Source of the DNA: Euryodendron excelsum
Taxonomy: Eukaryota > Streptophyta > Magnoliopsida > Ericales > Pentaphylacaceae
Assembly: GCA_033060915.1 (NCBI GenBank)
Contig: CM065390.1
Location: forward strand, 17,952,001-18,016,000
Length of the DNA stretch: 64,000 bases
Reading direction: 5' to 3'
The notes under the pieces are model-generated. The model was not told the DNA's origin. It did no database searches and saw nothing but the letters and a program-made list of their open reading frames with translations. Below are positions 36,991 through 49,100 of this stretch, piece by piece (the stretch's first letter is position 1; the number at the start of each line of letters is the position of its first letter). Both the position numbers and the translations under genes were made by a program.

Positions 36991-37238
36991 ACTATTGCAA
37001 AACGGCATCGTTTAATTTGTCAAATGCAACCACCTTTAATTCGTCGGTGCCTATTACGATGGGACGAGGCCCTCACAAATGTATTTGAATTAAACAGTAT
37101 AGTTTAGTTGAAAACGACATCGTTTTGAGTCTTCCATTTCCAAGATTTCGTTCCCATTCCCTCTTGTTCCCTCGCACAATTTGGAACCCCGGGCCTAGCC
37201 CCTTTCCCTTCCTCGTCGAAGGCTCCCCTCTATGACGC

Positions 37239-37240
<2 letters not shown>

Positions 37241-37297
<57 letters not shown>
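37241..37297. repeat. (CT)n microsatellite in the CACTA cargo
   Basis: About 28 CT units within a GC-rich, 5'-UTR-like stretch. Downstream, a GTAAGT donor-like site lies at 37511. Confidence 0.9.
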
Positions 37298-37300
<3 letters not shown>

Positions 37301-38613
37301 CCCTATTTTGCAAACCTTAGGCTGGCTCTCCCATTCCTCATTGTTGCCGCCAAAGCAGTCACCGGAGCCACCGCCTAAAGCAACCGTAGCCACCATCGAA
37401 ACCCACTGTTGCTGCCACCACTGAAGCCCATCGCTGCTACCATGGAAAGCCACCGCAAGCACCATCAGAAGCCATCGTTGCCACCACTCAAGCCCATCTC
37501 TTCTTTAACTGTAAGTCCTCTGGCATCACTTCTCTCTATCTCTCCCGTTCCCCATTTTATAAGCCCTAAGTTCTTGTTTCTTGTTGTTCCGTGTTGAGTG
37601 AAACCCTAAGTTCTTTCTCTAGCTTCCAACTAAGGTTACAAATTTTAACACAATTTTTTCTTAAATGATGCTGGTAATTGTAATAGTCGCAGAATGATTG
37701 TATTTGTTTGTGTACTTATATTCGTGTTGGGACAGTCGAAGATTGATTGTACGTATTCTTATGTTTGTGTTTGGTTAGTCCACCACCTGCTCGTGAAAAT
37801 TCCCCAATAAAATGCTAATTAAGCTCAACACAACAGTCAATGTGATCACTCTTTTCCCACTCCTCTTCTTATACTTCCTGAGCCAGTAGCCAGTAACCCT
37901 TAACCTTTGTGCCTGCTAAAGATTTAGTGTCCCTTTTCTGTGTTTCATTCCTATGTTGTTGTCCTCTCCAACATGTATGGCAGCTGCAAAATCAGACATC
38001 TTCAATCTTTATGTGATATTTGTGTTTGCACTTGTAAATCCATTACTCTTTAACACCTTAAATTGACTGTTCACTTTCTAGTTTCTGAGATGGATTGAGA
38101 GATTGAGAAGTTACTGCTCTTCGAAACCTTGGAGAATGTCTATGGATTGTTCATGAATTTTGCATGCTTTATGTTTGATTTTTGATCTAAGAGATGGTAC
38201 CCAATTGCCCTTTTTTCCTCAATGTTTTTGTATAGTTCAAGTTGGAAACACTAAATTTTTTTTTTTCTTATTTTCAGAACTTGTGGTTGAAAATTTTGCA
38301 GTTTTGTCCTTTGGTCCTGTTTCTTATGATCATAATGATTGAATGTGTGGACTGAATAATAGGAAAGCAACTGGGTATTCATGTGAAGAGAATATACAAT
38401 TGTGTGCATATGATGTGAGAATTTGACATTGGGTATCGGAAATCAAACCCTCATGTTTCTCTTGTGCTGTAGTCATCCAAACACTGTCTTCTCTCAATCG
38501 ATGCACAGTGGGATACTTTCAAGGTGTAATGAGTAATTTTTGATTTGGTCCTGCCATTGACATGTAGATGTTGATAATATAGAAGGGGGAGTCTTTTAGT
38601 CAAATTCAGTTTC

Positions 38614-40890
38614 ATGGAGGCTCCGGCGAGACAGCAGAGCTTCCGTAGGAAGAAGATGACCAAGCACTTAACAGGGAAACAAGAGGATACCCATTTGCAT
38701 TCTGCAGCAAGAGCAGGGAATTTGGAAGTGGCTTTGGAAATACTCACTAATAGTGGAGATGAAGAGTTGAAGGAGCTGTTATCCAAGCAGAATCAATTCG
38801 GCGAAACCGCCCTTTATGTTGCTGCTAAATATGGTTATTTTGATTTGGTGAAGGAGATGATAAATTATTATGATATTGCATCTGCAGGTATCAAATCTAA
38901 AAGTGGGTATGATGCCTTCCACATTGCTGCCAAGCAAGGAGACTTGGGTAAGTCTACAAAGAATGTCTATATTTTTTCCCCATTTGTGAAATTTAAGTCT
39001 ATCTTTTTGGAAACTTCGATTCAATCTTATCTCAGATGTAATTCATCATACATAATAATTGGGAATGAACACGAAGGCCACTGATTGTTGTGACAATATT
39101 CACACAAGTCATTATATATATATGATTTATTCTCAGGGTTGAAATATTCTCATAAATTTCACTTTTTAGCATGTTGCAGAGATATTGAAGATACTCATGG
39201 ATGCCCTTTCTGACCTTTCGATGACATTTGATCAATCCAACACCACCGCATTACACACTGCTGCGGCACAAGGCCATATCGAAGTGGTCAATTTCCTATT
39301 GGAAAAGAGAAGCAGCCTGGCCACCATAACACGAAACAATGGCAAAACTGCCTTGCAGTCTTCTGCAAGAAATGGGCATTTGGAGGTTGTGAAGGCCCTC
39401 TTGAGAAAAGAACCCGAAATTGCAGTGAGGAATAATAAGAGGGGGCAGATGGCTCTTCACATGGCAGTGAAGGGGCAGAGTGTTGAGGTGGTTGATGAGC
39501 TTATTGAGTTAGATGCTGCTTTGATAAAAATGGTTGACAGCAACGGCAACACTCCATTGCACATAGCAATCCGAAAGGGCCGTGCACAGGTAAATAACAT
39601 AAGGTTAGCCATTGAAGACTTATGAAATCATGTAACCACTATCAATTCATGAGGGATGGGTGCAATAAGAGTTTACTTTAGATAATTGAATGATGCGTAC
39701 CAAATGCTTTAGCACCATAACTTAATAACATAAAAGAAAGAACTGATCAAGCTTAACATCATATTTAAGTGACTGCGTATAGGTCAAGGAGATTTCAAAC
39801 TCTTGCAATTGCCCCTATAATGATGGTGAATCAATTCGGATATCTCTTTGAGCTGCTTCCCTGAATTTTTTTTTTCTTCTAATTGTCCTTTTCTTTCATG
39901 GTTTTTGGTTACTCATTCTCACTAAATTACTATCTTATTGAGAGGAGGCACTAAAGTAGTGATTGGCAATCACTGAATACCCACTAGAAAAGCATGTCTA
40001 ACATTTTCTAGAAAAAACTGAAGGAGTTCCTCTTGGCAACCAGATTAAAACACCAGCTTATACCTCAAGAGAAATGAGTCTTAGGTGTATCTCATGGTTT
40101 TATTGATATCCATGTAGAAAAATGTCAAGTAATCCTATTTTGTCCTATCAAAAGTACATATGAAAAGAATCTGACGTGTCTAATTCTGCATTTGCACACA
40201 ATTGAAGCACTTGAAAGTCTAATGCGAGCCACTCTGTCCTCTGTCCATCAAAATCTGATGTGAGATGTCATGCCAGATTCTGCATTTGTGTATACACGAT
40301 GGATTAGGAAGCTCCTGCAATATGAATCAGTCCATTATTCCAATAAAAGTGTAATGGAGTCTTGTGTGTCTGTTATAAGCCCGATCTGCATGGCAATAAC
40401 TAAAGAACTAGAGTTGCTTAAAGAAGATTCAGTTGCTTTATAAAGTTGTAAGTCCTTGTGAATCTCTGACATGTTTTTCTGCAGATTGTTAAGGCACTCC
40501 TGAATCATGAGGGAATCGACAAAGAAGCTATTAATAAATCAGGAGAAACTGCTCTCGACACAGCTGCCAAAATGGGGCATTCAGAAATTGCAGTTACCCT
40601 ACAGGTGTATGGCTTTCATTGCTATGTCCTATATTGTTGTAGGGAATTCTAGGAGGTGGTTGGTTGTTGGAGTGACAGTAATAGGTTCAATTATAATGGT
40701 AGCAACATTGGGGACAATGTGTTATTGGGTGATTATGCATCGATTTGAGGCTTCCAATTTGAGGAGCATCTGTAGGTCGGCAAGGAGTAGCAAGTCGCAG
40801 TCAGGGTCTATGTCAGTGATGTCAGATTCAGAGATTCTGACCAATGAGTATAAAAAACTCTATGCAATTTTCTTAACAATGACTGTTTGA
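38614..40890 (+). pseudogene. Captured ITN1/ACD6-like ankyrin-repeat gene with deleted PGG domain
   Basis: Three exons: 38614-38947, 39180-39589 and 40485 onward, with GT-AG borders and matching phases. Exons 1-2 and the start of exon 3 encode a Lys/Arg-rich N-terminus (MEAPARQQSFRRKKM) and at least six ankyrin repeats (TALYVAAKYGYFDLVKEM, TALHTAAAQGHIEVVNFL, ALHMAVKGQSVEVVDEL, TPLHIAIRKGRAQ, ETALDTAAKMGHSEIAV). In intact plant relatives, where the family acts in defence, cell death and salt/ROS signalling at membranes, a linker and a PGG domain with four membrane spans follow. Here the sequence jumps from AVTLQ at 40604 to MAFIAMSYIVVG, the last part of the PGG domain (WLVVGVTVIGSIIMVATLG, YWVIMHR, SDSEILTNEYKKLYAI), and the two parts are in different frames. 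The predicted product is about 303 residues and stops at 40652. Confidence 0.85.
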
Positions 40891-40893
40891 TGC

Positions 40894-41599
40894 AGCCAAG
40901 CAGTTACTGGCCAAGTATTTCCACATCCCTTCCAATTGTTCCGGCATCTAATAGGGTGAGTTCATCATTCCTTTTTTTTTTTTCTGTTCTTTATTTCTTA
41001 TGCAAATAAATTTGAAGAGAATATGCCTACTCATTGCATTATGGCTCAAAGGCAAAATTTACGAAAGAAGTGAATTTTCATGTTGAATGGTTCTTAGCCA
41101 TATATGTATCATAATGCTGCACTTGTTACAAATTTTGCTTGTTTGTGCATCGTAATCACATCTTCAGCATTTGCATGTTTATTATTCCTAACAAATTTAT
41201 TAAGCGATAACATGGATGGTACTGGAGAAATGAGATCATTTGGCTTATTTAATTTTTCTCTCATAAACCATGATGGAATTTTGATACTCCTTTGGTAAGA
41301 TGGAGGTCGGAGATGAAATAGGTATTTGTAAAGAATAAATCAACAATTCTAATATGGTCATTCCTGCATGCATATATATATATATATAGATAATTATTTG
41401 TTGAACCATGCAAGGTATCCCTAGAATTTCGGTCGTAATTGATATGCTACATTCTTGTGATCTTGTTTTCAGAACAAAAAGAAAGCTGCTTGAAAGCTTT
41501 GGAGATAGTACTCGATCAGACCTTTCACTTCAAGAAGTGTCGTCCTCGTCCAAAGACTATTGTCAGACTTACGAAGTTTCTCATGTACTAGAAATGTGA
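40894..41599 (+). other. Possible further cargo exons downstream of the ankyrin gene
   Basis: CAGCCAAGCAGTTACTGG (from 40894) reads PSSYWPSISTSLPIVPASNR and ends at AATAGG|GTGAGT. A second candidate exon follows TTGTTTTCAG at 41472 and is open in one frame (TKRKLLESFGDSTRS) to a stop at 41599. The phases of the two do not join simply. They may be the tail of the captured gene or pieces of another gene. I recognise no domain. Confidence 0.3.
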
Positions 41600-41908
41600 T
41601 TATAATGTGTGATTTGGTTTGAGATATATATGGTTGTGAGGTTTATGCTTTATGTTTGCTTTGCTGTTGAGGAGTTGCTTAAGAAATGCTACGAATTGAT
41701 GGTGGATTCTTGAGATGAAATGCTTGGATAAATGTTTAATAGATATTTTGATTAACTTTGTCAAATACTTTTGTAAGCATTTGGATTTGAATGAATGCAT
41801 GGATTTTGTTTATTTGGATCATGTTAAATGTACATCTTATAAGGTGGAACAACAAATTACAAAAATTATTTATAATTTATATACAAAATTGATTTTTTTT
41901 AAAAAAGT

Positions 41909-42275
41909 ATTAGCGACGGTATCATAACTGTCGCTAAAAATGAGATACCTGTCGCTAAAACAGTGTCTTTAGTGTGTAGACTTGTTGCGACGGTTAGTAA
42001 TCACCAAAAAGTATTGATGTCGGTATTTAATCAACTTAAAAATACTTTAGCGACGGCGTAGCAGCGGTCGCAAAAAAAGTACTCCGACGAAGAGTATTTG
42101 CGACGGTGTTCTTGCCGTCGCAAATGGTGTCCCGTGCCGTCGCTCATCCGTCGCAAAAACTATTTGCGACGCCCGTATTTTCGTCGCCAAAAATGCCGTC
42201 GCATCGCCGACGCAAATACTCATTTGCGACGGTGAGTGGGCTTTTTGCGACGGTTTTATGCCGTCGCGAATACTC
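41909..42275. repeat. Right subterminal repeats of the CACTA element
   Basis: A dense cluster of TAGCGACGG, TTTGCGACGG, CCGTCGCAAA and CGTCGCTAAAA variants in both orientations, more numerous than at the left end. Confidence 0.85.
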
Positions 42276-42293
42276 CATTTTCTAGTAGTGGAA

Positions 42294-42924
42294 GATCATT
42301 TGGCCAAACCATCATTAAGCTCAACCAAAACTTCATAAAAAAAATGGTGTACGCAAGTAGGAAAACACCTTTTGTGACTCTGATATTAAGATTAAAAATA
42401 TAATATGCAACGAAATTAAACTGATAATGAGCACACCTAAGATCCGGTGTAAACTCAAATGAAATTTCTTTTTAAAGAACACAAATGTAGTCTTTACGTC
42501 AGTTGATTAGAGTCTCGTGCAAATAACGTATTATAAAATTAAAAAAAATATAAAGCAAATAAATATATTCAACATAAGATATAATAAAATTAATTCTTTG
42601 GGAATTGATAAATATTTCTCATATTAGTTCTTTTGAAAGTATTGGCAGTTGATCTTTTTGATCACTGAAAACTTCATTATATTATAAAAAAAATATAAAT
42701 GCAACTATATCTCTCAATATTTGTCTATAACCCTTGCTCTATCCCTCTCTATTCCTCTCTCCTCTTCTTTCTTTTCTCTCTTCCTTTTCATTCTTCCTTT
42801 TCCCTCTTTCTTTAGCTCTATTTATAGACGAAGAAAACGCACAGTAATATGAGTAAAACGTTAGTGCTTACATTATGACTTATAAAAGTCATTTATAAAT
42901 AGTATTTTCAATGTGTTCATAACA
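42294..42924 (-). mobile_element. 5' LTR and primer-binding site of the Ty1/copia element
   Basis: In element orientation the LTR starts TGTTATGAACACATTG at 42924 and runs to about 42389. It matches 13265-13681 over its outer 400 bp. Immediately inside (42388-42376) the element strand reads TAATATCAGAGTC, a degraded form of the initiator-tRNA primer site TGGTATCAGAGC used by copia elements. A CTATAAATAG-type box lies at about 42816-42824. Confidence 0.75.
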
Positions 42925-44861
42925 TCTTTCGCAATGTTGAGGCAACATTTAGCACGTCTTCGACATTATCATTTGCCTAGCCAAGTTAGTGCCACTTGAC
43001 TAAATTAATTAGTTGGTTAGAGTTAATACTATATTCAATAGATAATCATGCATCTACAGTACTAAAAGTTTAGATTGTTAACCAATAATCCAAAGAATAT
43101 TTGTCATGGCAGAAGAGTCAAAATTAGTTATTCAGCAGTGAATGTAACGTTCAAGTTTAAACCTTTTTACTTTCGGCTTTATGATCCAAAGCCACATCGG
43201 CAAAAAGCATGCATGGTTCTCCAAAAAGTTTACTAAAGTATTGATTCACAAAAACTATATAATATAAATTGATTTTCATCATATTATAATCAAATTAAAG
43301 GGTGGCTTTCATCATATTATAAACAAAAGAGTCACGAAAATTAAATCCCCGTTCAAAATTCACGGCTGAGTGATACATAAAATACAAAACAAGAGAAATG
43401 GTTTTCTTTACTTTTTCGTTGGAATTTCGCTTTCTTGCGATAGAAATCCACAAGGGAATTAAAGGAGACTTTATTTGTATGTCTTTTTCCATGATCGCCG
43501 TGGCGCAAAAACAAATTACATGACACCAGAAACAGTACTGTGGGACATATGAAGAAGATTCTATTCATTATTGATTAAAGAGTAATTATAAGGAATTAAG
43601 AAGGGCTTTGATTAACCAAAACTTTAATAAAAAGTTCCAAGGACTGGTGCTTTTCTTGAGCTGTGAGAAATACTTAGAAGACTTTTGAGGCATAAAAGAG
43701 AATCCATGCTTTGCTACTGTTACTGTCTTATTGTTGAAATCCAAGTTGATGGCTCTTTTGTTAGCATGGAATTATTCTTCCTCATGGTGGCTTGGGTCAA
43801 TGTCACATTGTCTCTCTTTCTCTCTCCCTCTCTCTCTCATTGGTTGTTGGTTTTCTCAAATTCAACAGCTCAAAAAACCATAATGAATGGCTTAGTAATC
43901 GTCTGGTCCCTCTCACATTGGTTGTTGGTTTTCTCAAATTCAACAGCTCAAAAGGATCATAATGAATGGCTTAGTAGTCGGCTGGTCCCTAGTAATATGA
44001 GGTTTGAATTTCTATCCCTCAAGAAATCCTTTAGGGGCCCAACTGACGAACAAATCAATTTGAGAAGATGACTGAAAAATCTACAATCTACAATTTACAA
44101 TTTTGACGAACAAATCAAATTTGAGAAGATGACTGAAAAAAAGTTAAGCACATGGTATGAAAATTTTTCGCAAATCTTGGACAAGAATTAAGACAAGTAG
44201 CCATTGGTCGTAGCATGTAAGTTTATAACATTACTGAAATCCATGTTTAGATGGAAAAGCCATGACTGTAAGGACAATATTCTTAAAATTATGGAGATTA
44301 TATCGATCAATTTGTTTTGAAACAACCATACATTTTCTTTAAAAAAAAAACTTACAATATTCTGCTTTTTTTTCTAATTCTCACCTTCTGCTTTGTTCAT
44401 ACTTAGTTTCTAGTGGGTCTAGCATTGCTTAGAAAGAAAATAAACAGATAAATACTTGAATAGACATGTTAACAACAATTAGGGATTGCCATTTGCAATC
44501 TTTTGTTTGACCCTTTGTGTTTCAAATGCTCAAAAGCATGTTGAAAAGCATCTATTAACTTGCATTGTTTTCAGCTCAGTAGGGTTCTTTCAACCATGAT
44601 ATTTAGGTAAAAAAAAGTCTTCAGTGGTGGGATATTTATAAGATTTCAACCTACTGCATGATCATTTGTTGTGAATTGATCAGCACATGCAATCGATTAC
44701 CTCGGAGATTTATTTTCAGCATAAAGTTAGGTATTCGGTGGGCTCATCATGAAGCCAGATTTGCAAAGGAGAGAGAGAGTAGGTTCAAGCTATTGCCAAT
44801 GTAGCTAGGATTTGTGATTGTTTATTTAAGCAACTAGATATAAACACTCCTACCAACAAGG
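42925..44861. other. Intergenic, no gene recognised
   Basis: AT-rich with short ORFs of no recognisable family. It contains the 78-bp tandem duplication listed separately. Confidence 0.5.
43833..43988. repeat. Two-copy 78-bp tandem duplication
   Basis: 43833-43910 and 43911-43988 share CATTGGTTGTTGGTTTTCTC and AATGGCTTAGTA(A/G)TCG with only a few changes. They lie after a CT-rich run. Confidence 0.85.
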
Positions 44862-45080
44862 GATTGTTTTAGCAGTAAGAGCTTAGTCCTTCTCGTTAAG
44901 TGTCTAGGTTCAAGTCTATCCATAGCCTCTTATTGAGGTCATTTATACTCTAGAGCCTCATGAGCGTGTGTTTAATTATGACTTGATAAGCTCGTTTTGT
45001 GACTTTGAGTTTGGTTTCACTGAGGGGCTGCTTCCCTTATTAGCACCCAAAAACAAAAAGAAAAGAAAGAAGATGAAAGC
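44862..45080 (+). mobile_element. Candidate tRNA-derived SINE
   Basis: TTTAGCAGTAAGAGC at 44867 resembles a pol III A box and GGTTCAAGTC at 44909 a B box (consensus GGTTCGAATC), with usual spacing. An A-rich tail (AAAAACAAAAAGAAAAGAAAG) begins at about 45047. I found no clear target duplication, so this is tentative. Confidence 0.4.
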
Positions 45081-46129
45081 ACTACTCCCTTTCATGTTAA
45101 CTTGTTTCGGTTTTTTCAATCTCTTTTCCTTTGTTAAAGGCTGCAATGTTGTTCTTAATGAGTATAGTAGTATTAATAAAAAAATTTCATCTTTAAGTTC
45201 AGAAAATCAAGTTTTTGTTGTTGCAGACGTACCAAAGATTAACAGACAAACTATGAATTAACCGAATAGTTCTTTCTGGTTTAGAGCGTTGTATGGTTGT
45301 GTGGAAGGCCTTGAAATCTAAGTCACTCTAAACCCATGTCATGTTATTCTACATGCCCAAAATACATAGGCCGAAGTAGTTTACAAGTAAATTGAATCCA
45401 TATGTTATGATTTTAATGGACTCAACTTGCCATATAAGACATAGATTGAACTGTTTTAGTATAGGTTGTAATGTAGAAATTGATTTCACGCTTTTAATCA
45501 TACTTAGTCTTTTGACGTATTGGTAACATTTTGTATTAGAGTAGGCTCCACATTTTGAATTTGAGTGAAGAAGAGACAACCGGGGAGGGCTACTACCTAC
45601 TTATAAGTAATACGGGGTTTGCAAATTTGCTTAGCTGGAAATGATGGGCCACTGTAGGTGTCAACTGCCAAATGTGTTGGTCTATTACGGTCTTGTGGTA
45701 CGGAACAATGATTGAACCAGTATGAAAACTGGATATTAGAAGTTATTTCACGCTCCATTGAAGTTGATTCTTTTGACGTAACACTAACACTGTATATCAT
45801 GTTATGGTGTAAATAATTGTTATCTTTGTTTCATTTGCTTTATTAAGTTGCATATAACAAAAAGCCGAGGAATTTCCAAGACAGATTGTGCATGCATTCA
45901 AAATAAACTATACGCTGTCCATGTGAATACAAATTGGGCTCTCAACAAGGATTTAAGACTCGTGATATTTGGTTAATCTATGTTTATTTAGTCTTAGCCG
46001 GAAGAAAAGCTTCTACGCATTGCCTCACGACAAAGAGAAAGACAATCCGGTACCAAGAAACTTATACCATATTCAAACGCAACAAACTTGTACCAAGAAA
46101 GAATCAAATTTAAGTATAAGTTCAGGACA

Positions 46130-46169
<40 letters not shown>

Positions 46170-49100
46170 ACCTTTTCATTTCAAATGAAGACGGAAAGCA
46201 AAGAATTAGAAAAGAAAATGCTGACGAAACAGTCCCAAGTTTATCAAGGTAGAGAGGCAGTTTTGGTTTGAGTACATTCCACAACGCAATTTTGCGAGCA
46301 GAGACGAAACTATCAAGGACAAGTGGCGTGGTCCCCTACTTGATAGAATTTCATTTAATCCTTAATGATTTGAAGTATTTTTATAAAAAGAGTGTATATT
46401 GGTCTTCTTAAATTTTAAAATTTTTCCTTTTGACTTTTTAAAATTCAAGAATTTTTTCTTTAATCTCAAAAAAGTCAAAACATTTTTACCATAACTTTCC
46501 AAAGACTAACATATCTTTGCTTTAAAATTCAAAAACATTTATCTTGATCCAAAATTCAAGAATTTCTATCTTAGCCCATCAAAAAATTTAAAATTTTTAC
46601 CGTGGTTTTCCATAGCCCCTCTCAACAAAATTCTTGGTTTGTCCCAGCTTGCGACAAGAGTTTAGAGAGTTGTTAAAAATCTTTTATATATATATATATA
46701 TATATAAGGTATGCTTGTTTTTATATTTTGTCTCTCTCCTAGGTGTCACCTACATAAATCTCTAAACTCTCTTAGACGTATAGATGTGTTTGAATTACGG
46801 TTGGTAACTTTTTGAGTACTTTATTTAGTTATACTAATTCAAGTAAGTTTCTTATTTGTCACAAGTTCTTTTGAAATGTATTACAGTAATTTACCAGTAA
46901 AAACTCTACTTTTTTTTTATTAATAGGATTCCTAAATGGCCCACAAATTGTTATTGTAATCTAATAAAGTTTCCAATTTAAGTATGAAGTCTTAACCATC
47001 TTCCTAGGTAAATATGAAGCCTTGAACAATTAAGTTTCTACAAATTATCTCCTATACAATCTCTTAAAAAATTATCTCAATAATTTATTATCAAAGAATG
47101 ACATACGTGGCGATGTATATTGGATATATATACGTAGAAGAATTTATATGATCTAAATTACTATAATTAGTTAAACATAAAATAATAAATAATTTATATG
47201 ATCACTCCCTATGCATTGCATGGATTGATACCTCGTATATAAATAATTAAGTTGTGTCTCTCTCTAACAATTTAAGCTTTTAGATGAATTGGAGGTTAAT
47301 TATATAACTTAGTATTAGATCTTAGTTTAGGGTAGGTCCTTGGGTCACTCTCTTTGTCTTTAATTGTTTTGCATTTGCATACAACTTAAGCTCTTTAGAT
47401 AAGTTGGTGCTTAACTATTCAACAAGAGTTTCATAAACAAGACAATTAAGGTTGCCCATCACTTGGCTTTTGGCTAGGCCTTTTTTTAAAGCATTTTTTA
47501 AACTACCTTATAATTATAATTTTTGAGAAAAAATAGTTAAAACATAAATTAGAATTCTATAAAAATATTTTAAAAAAATCAAATTCCAATTCAAAAAAAA
47601 ATATCAAAAACTTAAACTAAAAACCCATAAAAAGGTAGAAAATGAAATTCAGTTAAAAAAAGCAGTAAAATTTTTTTTAAAAAAAGATGGTTGATATAAA
47701 AGTTGGGTGAGTTTGATGCATGTAAGCTTTGGGTGAGTTGGGTGACTGCTTATCTTACTTTTTTAGAAAGGAAAAATAATTTCAAATGATATTCAAACAA
47801 TACTGTCATCTAAAAATAAAAAACAATGAACGTAGATTTTGTTTATAAACACACACATAAATGTATATATTATCAATTGTTCCATTCTAAAATCCTAGCC
47901 CATGTAGAGATAAATTGAAAGAGTAAAAGACACACAAAATATATACTTTTAAAATAAAGCTACTTTTAGTCTTTGTCATTGAAGTATTGAGAGGACTGTC
48001 TTAGCACAAAAGCCAAACAAAAGGAGAATTTTTGAAAGCTTAGAGAGATATAAAGCAATGGATAAGTGCTTTTGAAATTTGATATAAAAGCAAGTAGATA
48101 TATAAAAAGAAAAACTTGGGAATTTTGATCCAATCCAAGCCAACTTTATGATCTAATGGATAAGTGCCTTACGTGAAATGGGAGAAAAGTCTAACGCTTT
48201 TTGAAATAAAATCAACCATGCTTTTATAATGCACAAAATTGTTTTAAACGTATTTGGAGGATTTATAAACACATATATAAATGTAGCAAAATTTTTGCAT
48301 AAAAAATGCTATTAGAATGATGGGATAATAATGTTTTTGAAATTATACAAGTAAGATAGAAGGTGTTTTGGTTAAAAATAAAAGGACTAAAACAGTCAAA
48401 ACATTTTGTGTGAAAGTTCTATCTCATAATTGTTAAGACCGTACCAGTCATTGCATTATTTTTGTCATTAATACAATACGTTTCACTATCGATGAATATT
48501 GGCATCCCATGTAGAATTTATTATTATAAATATTATATGCTTACGTGAAATATATATGTTTACATATATCACAAAATCTCAATCTAGCATAACATGCATA
48601 ATTTTTAAGCAGTTAAAAAACGATTTCAAAACCGTAGGGTGTTATCCTATTATCTTATAATAGGAGCACGCCCGCTCGAGGCTAACTTGGGGAGTTTGGG
48701 GGATCTCCCAAATAATAAAAGTGCATTTAAATATATACTTATTGTCTATTCCATACTTAACAAAAACTCTAACTATTTTAATATGAGTTAATTATAAAAA
48801 CATCTTTAAACTCTAAAATATGATATATTGTCCTCCTAAATTATCGATTTGTATCAATTAATATCCTGTATTAGCAATTTATAGAAAAATAAAAGAAAAA
48901 TTATTATGTGACTTGTACATATTTACAAAAATATAATTTAATATATAAATTGATCTTCTTTTGTTATGATATTATTTAATAACTAAAATACCTCATAATA
49001 TGATATATAAATATAAAGCAATTCAAGAGTCATCTCAATCACTAGACAATTATTAAAAAAAGAAAAGATCAATTAATGTGTAAAGTCATACTTTTGTGAC

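Larger units (their letters stand above)
36839..42290. mobile_element. CACTA (CMC/EnSpm) transposon carrying captured host-gene sequence
   Basis: The left end is CACTACAAGAAAATGG; the right end read inward is CACTACTAGAAAATGG, with 15 of 16 positions matching. The 3-bp target duplication GAA flanks both ends (36836-36838, 42291-42293). Subterminal repeats of the form TTTGCGACGG / CCGTCGCAAA are clustered at 36861-36990 and 41909-42275, as expected for transposase binding sites. At 5452 bp it has no TNPA/TNPD-like transposase frame. Instead it carries introns and exons of an ankyrin-repeat gene (38614-40890) and a GC-rich leader-like segment (37100-37620) with a long CT tract. It is inserted in the leader/gag region of the copia element. 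Confidence 0.93.

Noticed and set aside
40507..40890. A separate 127-residue membrane protein starting at 40507
   Set aside because: Its first 30 residues are an out-of-frame reading of the ankyrin exon; only the part after 40606 is PGG-like. It is better explained by deletion in the captured gene.
45994..46284. ORFs over the GA microsatellite and similar ones at 37073-37465 and 58880
   Set aside because: Dinucleotide repeats keep frames open; the peptides are RERERE or SLSLSL runs without domain signals.
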